Shown piece by piece: positions 1-4,395 of a DNA stretch of 7,324 bases. The notes below the pieces were generated by a model, which made no database searches, had not been told where the DNA came from, and was given only the letters and a program-made list of their open reading frames with translations. Made by a program: the position numbers and the translations under genes. The DNA comes from an uncultured Fidelibacterota bacterium (GTDB taxonomy: Bacteria > Fidelibacterota > Marinisomatia > Marinisomatales > UBA1611). Location of the stretch: assembly GCA_937893835.1 (NCBI GenBank), contig CALCSS010000136.1, positions 1 through 7,324 on the forward strand, given 5' to 3'. The stretch's first letter is position 1. Each line of letters starts with the position of its first letter.

Positions 1-4
1 CGAT

Positions 5-30
5 AAAAGCCTCCATATTGGAGGCTTTTT
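5..30 (+). terminator. Intrinsic (rho-independent) terminator of an upstream gene
   Basis: A perfect 10-bp stem (AAAAGCCTCC at 5-14 pairs with GGAGGCTTTT at 20-29) encloses the 5-nt loop ATATT, and the 3' arm runs into five T residues (26-30). This is the textbook form of an intrinsic terminator. It most likely ends a plus-strand gene left of the window, so transcription of the gene at 191 would need its own promoter. The A-run on the left side could also give weak termination on the minus strand. Confidence 0.85.
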
Positions 31-62
31 CAATAGTCTGATTCGTTCTAAAATAACCTAAA

Positions 63-112
63 TGACACTATTTATAGCGTATTAGTGACACGATTCTGAC
101 ACGATTTATAAA
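63..112 (+). promoter_or_regulatory. Candidate promoter overlapped by TGACAC repeats
   Basis: GTGACA (85-90) and TATAAA (107-112) are separated by 16 bp, and each matches five of six bases of the sigma-70 -35 and -10 consensus. They lie 79 bp before the first ATG and downstream of the terminator at 5-30, where a promoter is expected. The 11-bp repeat TGACACGATT(C/T) occurs at 86-96 and 97-107, covering the -35 and the spacer, and a third partial copy TGACAC starts at 63. Head-to-tail copies one helical turn apart could be an operator. This is inference: AT-rich DNA gives such hexamers by chance, and some FCB bacteria use other promoter consensus sequences. Confidence 0.35.
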
Positions 113-115
113 AAG

Positions 116-151
116 CCCCATCCAGAAAGGTTAATTATTTGGGAGATGGGG
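116..151 (+). promoter_or_regulatory. Possible 5'-leader hairpin
   Basis: CCCCATC (116-122) is the exact reverse complement of GATGGGG (145-151), giving a GC-rich 7-bp stem around a 22-nt loop. No T-run follows, so it is not a terminator. If transcription starts near 119 the stem would be only partly in the mRNA; if it starts earlier, this would be a 5'-UTR structure. No known riboswitch is recognised. Confidence 0.2.
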
Positions 152-190
152 GTAGATTAAATCATTAATACATCATAAAATAAATTGGTT

Positions 191-3100
191 ATGTTTTATC
201 GAATTTCTATCATATTAAGCTTATTCTCCATTGCAAGAGGAGAACTATTAACTGACTATGCATTTGTCCTTCAAGATGGATCACAAAATGGTGGCATAGC
301 TTGGATAGAAGGTCAGATGCTTTTTGGGACTAATGATGTATTTGAAGGTGACCTTCGAATAAATGGTGATATAAGTTTTAGCAGCTTTGGTTGCCCTGAT
401 TTTGGTAATGGCTCTTTATATTATACAGGAGAGGTTGTTGATTGGGGAGCGTGTAATGAAGATATATTCTTCTCTGACTCTGGAATTCCCAATCCACCCA
501 TTGCAATAGATTCCATAGAAATTAATGATTCTCTTCTTTTCAATGACATATTGGATAACGTGACCTATACATTTAGAGGAGACTCAAAGATCGATCTTGA
601 GGGTTCAGCTAAAGATACCCTGATCATGACAGAGATAAACTTTATTCCAGCAGGGTTCTATGTCACCCAGTGGTGGTATCTGATCCCGCCGATCAGTGGT
701 GATGAAGATGTGGAGTTCAATGCTGCACACTATTACCACAATCATTCCATGGACACCGGCGAGACCTGTGGGATGTACGATTCTCATCATTTTGACTTTG
801 AGTACTGGAATGTACCGGGCATACAAGGCAATGACTGTGATATCTTTACGTGTGACTCGTTGATCTATGAGAGTGAGTATGTGACCCTGGAAAAGACCTT
901 CTTTCCCAACAGCGGTCCCACGGTCATCCATGTGAAAGGCGGGCAGGTTCTTGTAAGAGGTGTTCTCAGTGGTCAGTATACACTGGTGACGGATGATAGC
1001 ATCCAATACCGTGTTCCTCTCACCGATCAGATCGATTATCTGTTTGGCAATATCTGGCTGATCGATGACATCGTCTATGAGGATTCCTATGGAAATGGAG
1101 CCGTCATCCACCCCGATGATGGAGGCACGCAAAACAGTCTGGGGCTTGTGTCCGGTGCAAACATCATTGTTGCCAATACTAAACCCAATGGGGCAAAGGG
1201 TCGTATGTATGGCGCAGACATAAAGATCAATGCAGCCCTGATCAGTCCAAAGGGTTCGTTCTTGTCCCACTACTGGCAAAACACTTTAACTTGGTATTAT
1301 GACTGGGACTCAAATCTGCCTTGGGGTTATGTAGGTGATGGTCGTGGCGGTCACAGAAACCCTTACCGTTCGGAGGAAGAGAGTGGTGTCTATACATGGA
1401 CTGATGACATACGCGGAACCATATCCTATTGGGGTACTATGATACAAAACAGACAAGGACATCTTAAACGAAATAATCCTGGTCCTTATAATACTTCACC
1501 TGGTGTTGGCTACGACCTAAATTGGAATTACGATTGGAATTTTCAAAACAGTCCTCCGGCCTACCTTGATATGGATCTTTCTGCATCCAGACATGTATCC
1601 GTAACAGGGTCCGACAGCAATGGGGACGGCACCGAGGATGCTCCATTCGCAACCATTCAGAAGGCGATCGATGCATCCAGCTGGTGGGATTCAATATTTG
1701 TTGGGGAGGGAGTCTATTATGAGATGCTAGATCTCAATGAAAAGCATCTCAGTATCACTGGTTCTGGGCATGAAACAACCATCATTGATGCCAGCCAGTC
1801 TGGACCTGGACCCGTGGTCACCATTATGAACTTGGACAGTACGACCTATCTTGGTGGATTCACTATAAGTGGCGGTGCGGACAGTGACTCTGGAGGCGGT
1901 CTATTGGTAGTGAATTCCTATTCTAGATTTGAGGACCTCAGAATCACACAGAACTCATCAGGCAAGGGTGGCGGATTATTCATTGATAGTGTCATGTGGG
2001 ACGATCAACACCCTAGGTTGAAGAATGTTATCATTGACAATAACACATCAAACCATGGCGGTGGTCTATACATCAAGGACTCCTACCTATCGGCAGATCA
2101 CATCACGGTTAGTGACAACTCAGTCGATGTGGAGCATGCTGGAGCCATATGGATGAACAATTCGTCCTTAAGGTTGACCAATTCCATTCTATGGGGTAAT
2201 GGATCAGGAATAGCCATTTCTAATAGTGGTCCCATGGACTCATTGATAATATTCTTCTCCGATCTACAAGGTGGTCAGGCAAGCATTGTGGCAGTTGATA
2301 ATGGAGAGTTGCGCCTTGGATTGGAAAATAATATTGATAATGACCCACTATTCATGGGTGACACAGACTACCATCTTCAGTGGCTATCTCCTGCCATAGA
2401 CGCTGGTGACCCAGCATTCGAGTTGGACACGGATGGAACCGTCACAGACATGGGTGCATTACAATTCAATCAACACCTTGTTGCTCCGGTAGCGCCCACT
2501 GGTTTCTCTTATACTAACTCTGAAGGTCAATATGCATTAAGCTGGGATTCGAATGATGAGATAGATATGGATCACTATGTTATCTATCACGGAAATACCC
2601 CTAATGCCATCGATCAAGTCGTTGAACTTGTCAACCCGCCCGCCACAACATATGATCTTGAGATTAATCTATCTCAACTTGAACATTATTATTACATGAC
2701 CGCTGTGGACACAGCATCACTGGAAAGCAGCCCATCTGATACGATCACGATCACCCTTTCTGAGGCTTTGTTGACTGATGTCTCAGTAGCACCTGCCACT
2801 CCATTAGTTTTTGATGAGATAACTGTCACCACCCTTATCAATGAAGGAGACACAGGCATCGAGACTAGTACACTCTATTTTAATATAGGTGGAACTTCTG
2901 ATTATGAGTCGCTTGAGATGAGCGGTTCCAATGGTTTATATACGGGAACCATACCAGGAGAGAAGGTCACAGCGACGGGACTGTATTACTATGTTGTGGT
3001 AGATATACCTACTGGGGTATCATTGATGAGTGATACTCTGGGTATCAGTGTTCGTTTTCAGGCAGGAAATCTATCCATAGCATCAGTAGAAGGGAGCGCA

Positions 3101-4375
3101 TATTCATCGGGATTACCCATGGATAAATGGCGTATTCTTTCCATTCCTGCTGATCTGGATAACCGCTCTGTAAATTATGTCATTGGGGCCAAATTGGGTC
3201 CGATCGATAGTATGATATGGAGAATGTTTCGATATGATAGATCTGCTCAGATATATGAAGATGATATTTCTGATCTTGTTCTTGGAGAATCCTATTGGCT
3301 CTATCAGCGTGTGGAAGATAACCTAATAATAGATGCTCCTGCTGGTCAAACAGGTTCTATGGATGGTACCAGTCTGATTATGGGACCAGGATGGAATTTT
3401 ATTAGTTCACCCTACCAATTCCCAATCAATTTAGTTCTTGATCAGGCAATATTTTATGGTCCCATATCATATGGAAAGTTCAATGAAGGTTGGGATGATA
3501 TAGTGACCGTCCTTGAGCCATGGGGGGGATATGCTTTATATAATCGCATGGACAGTGATCAAACAATATTAATAGATCCCAACGCTTTAAATGAAAATGG
3601 TCGAACTGCGATGCATTTAGGAGAAAGTGGATGTGTAATTGAATTACGAGCCTGGTCGGATGAATATTCAGATCACTATAATTATTTTGGGAATAAAGAG
3701 GGAGCATTGAATTCTATGGACATGCACGATGTTCCAGAAATAAAAGCACCCGGTAATTCTATCTCGCTCTATTTTATCAATGATCAAATTGAAGGGCAGA
3801 GACTTCGATCTGACTTTAGAGACCTATCTCAAGATTTACAACTGTGGAGTGTGAGTTTAGAGAGTAATGGTATTGAACAGTCAGTTACTTTGTCTTGGGA
3901 ATTCTTAAATGATATTGGTCAGGGTCTTTCTGCTCAGTTGATAGATCTACAAGGCCGTTCATTAGTTGATATGTCAACTGAAGATGAGATAGTATTGGGG
4001 GAATTAAATGATATGTATCCTCGGCATATTCGTATTGGTATAGGTGAACCGTCTGTTGTAAACAATGCATTAATGGAAATTATGTCCAATGTGCCTGAGC
4101 GTATGTTTTTAAACAGGAACTATCCTAATCCTTTTAATCCTACGACCACAATTGTTTTCGGGATTCCAGAACCACGAAAAATTAAACTAAGTATCCTGAA
4201 TATACTTGGTCAGGAAATATCAGTACTTGCTAATGGATGGCATGACATGGGGAAATACGAAGTAAACTGGTATGGGATTGGCAAACATGGTAGGCCTGTC
4301 CCATCGGGATTATATTTTTCAATTCTCAATGATGGATCATTACAAATTGTTTCTAAGATGTTGATGATAAAATAA
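191..4375 (+). CDS. Large secreted multidomain protein with beta-helix and T9SS type A sorting domain
   Basis: The protein has 1394 residues from ATG 191. An in-frame TTG at 185 is less likely because the signal peptide (MFYRISIILSLFSIARG) fits directly behind the ATG. No Shine-Dalgarno is visible. Domains in order: signal peptide 1-17; a beta-rich region to about 430 resembling DUF4900 surface proteins (HVKGGQVLVRGVLSG near 247); a DUF1565/pectin-lyase-like right-handed beta-helix at 468-759, with GGGL turns near 568, 593 and 623 and a PAIDAGDP...DMGALQF ending; an FN3-like domain at 764-856; an Ig-like module at 861-956; a module at 977-1120 (WRILSIPADL, GPGWNFISSPY); and a T9SS type A/FlgD-like sorting domain from about 1307, with NYPNPFNPTTTI, LNILGQEI and PSGLYF. 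The family context implies export by Sec and then T9SS, to the cell surface or medium. No catalytic residues are recognised, so an adhesin, matrix or glycan-binding role is only inferred. GC content changes several times along the gene. Confidence 0.93.
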   Translation: MFYRISIILSLFSIARGELLTDYAFVLQDGSQNGGIAWIEGQMLFGTNDVFEGDLRINGDISFSSFGCPDFGNGSLYYTGEVVDWGACNEDIFFSDSGIPNPPIAIDSIEINDSLLFNDILDNVTYTFRGDSKIDLEGSAKDTLIMTEINFIPAGFYVTQWWYLIPPISGDEDVEFNAAHYYHNHSMDTGETCGMYDSHHFDFEYWNVPGIQGNDCDIFTCDSLIYESEYVTLEKTFFPNSGPTVIHVKGGQVLVRGVLSGQYTLVTDDSIQYRVPLTDQIDYLFGNIWLIDDIVYEDSYGNGAVIHPDDGGTQNSLGLVSGANIIVANTKPNGAKGRMYGADIKINAALISPKGSFLSHYWQNTLTWYYDWDSNLPWGYVGDGRGGHRNPYRSEEESGVYTWTDDIRGTISYWGTMIQNRQGHLKRNNPGPYNTSPGVGYDLNWNYDWNFQNSPPAYLDMDLSASRHVSVTGSDSNGDGTEDAPFATIQKAIDASSWWDSIFVGEGVYYEMLDLNEKHLSITGSGHETTIIDASQSGPGPVVTIMNLDSTTYLGGFTISGGADSDSGGGLLVVNSYSRFEDLRITQNSSGKGGGLFIDSVMWDDQHPRLKNVIIDNNTSNHGGGLYIKDSYLSADHITVSDNSVDVEHAGAIWMNNSSLRLTNSILWGNGSGIAISNSGPMDSLIIFFSDLQGGQASIVAVDNGELRLGLENNIDNDPLFMGDTDYHLQWLSPAIDAGDPAFELDTDGTVTDMGALQFNQHLVAPVAPTGFSYTNSEGQYALSWDSNDEIDMDHYVIYHGNTPNAIDQVVELVNPPATTYDLEINLSQLEHYYYMTAVDTASLESSPSDTITITLSEALLTDVSVAPATPLVFDEITVTTLINEGDTGIETSTLYFNIGGTSDYESLEMSGSNGLYTGTIPGEKVTATGLYYYVVVDIPTGVSLMSDTLGISVRFQAGNLSIASVEGSAYSSGLPMDKWRILSIPADLDNRSVNYVIGAKLGPIDSMIWRMFRYDRSAQIYEDDISDLVLGESYWLYQRVEDNLIIDAPAGQTGSMDGTSLIMGPGWNFISSPYQFPINLVLDQAIFYGPISYGKFNEGWDDIVTVLEPWGGYALYNRMDSDQTILIDPNALNENGRTAMHLGESGCVIELRAWSDEYSDHYNYFGNKEGALNSMDMHDVPEIKAPGNSISLYFINDQIEGQRLRSDFRDLSQDLQLWSVSLESNGIEQSVTLSWEFLNDIGQGLSAQLIDLQGRSLVDMSTEDEIVLGELNDMYPRHIRIGIGEPSVVNNALMEIMSNVPERMFLNRNYPNPFNPTTTIVFGIPEPRKIKLSILNILGQEISVLANGWHDMGKYEVNWYGIGKHGRPVPSGLYFSILNDGSLQIVSKMLMIK
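650..1260 (+). other. GC-rich segment inside the first gene (DUF4900-like region)
   Basis: Hand counts of single 60-nt lines give about 52% GC (721-780), 57% (901-960) and 53% (1081-1140). Lines on either side give about 38% (241-300), 37% (541-600) and 35% (1441-1500). A second richer patch lies near 1621-1860 (58% and 50% in two lines). The reading frame is intact throughout. The segment encodes the DUF4900-like part of the protein, with a His/Cys-rich stretch at residues 180-200. Recombination between paralogues or stronger codon selection on a conserved domain would both explain it. Confidence 0.5.
1592..2467 (+). other. Right-handed beta-helix domain of the first protein
   Basis: Residues 468-759 open with VSVTGSDSNGDGTEDAPFAT and IQKAIDA, the DUF1565-type entry to parallel beta-helix (pectin-lyase-like) folds. 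Rungs of roughly 25-30 residues carry the turn GGGL or a relative (residues 568, 593, 623). The end, PAIDAGDP followed by DMGALQF, is the usual close of such helices in secreted proteins of FCB and related bacteria. The Asp pairs of polysaccharide lyases are not recognisable, so a structural or glycan-binding role is likelier than lyase activity. Confidence 0.75.
2813..2915 (+). repeat. Copy 1 of a 103-bp DNA module shared by the two genes
   Basis: Positions 2813-2915 align without gaps to 7222-7324 (offset 4409), with five mismatches by hand count (about 95% identity). The last 55 bp (2861-2915) are identical. Both copies are in frame and encode the same Ig-like module (DEITVT, LINEG, GIETSTLYFNIGGTSDYESL). 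The true repeat may be longer, because the second copy is cut by the window edge. Confidence 0.9.
4118..4372 (+). other. T9SS type A C-terminal sorting domain
   Basis: The final 85 residues (1310-1394) follow the standard layout of this domain. They begin with NYPNPFNPTTTIVFGIPEP, continue through a strand with LSILNILGQEISVLANG and a GKYEVNW strand, and end with GRPVPSGLYFSILNDG and a short basic tail (KMLMIK). In this family the domain carries proteins through the outer membrane by the type IX system and is usually processed there. It resembles the Ig-like domain of FlgD, but the position at the end of a signal-peptide protein favours the sorting function. Confidence 0.88.
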
Positions 4376-4395
4376 GTGATCGTGATTTAAATTGG

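Noticed and set aside
116..151. Hairpin as a second terminator
   Set aside because: The loop is 22 nt and no T-run follows the stem, so it lacks what an intrinsic terminator needs.
185..187. TTG as start of the first gene
   Set aside because: It would add only Met-Val before the ATG at 191. The signal peptide is complete from the ATG, and the TTG lies inside the octamer found directly before the second gene's ATG.
605..1279. 224-codon open frame on the minus strand
   Set aside because: It lies entirely inside the first gene, whose protein has recognisable domains on both sides and an unbroken frame. The translated minus-strand protein shows no known motif, and the GC-richer composition here reduces chance stops.
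1592..2467. Polysaccharide lyase
   Set aside because: The fold is pectin-lyase-like, but I could not find the conserved catalytic Asp/Arg/Lys residues of known lyase families. The same helix is widespread in non-enzymatic surface proteins.
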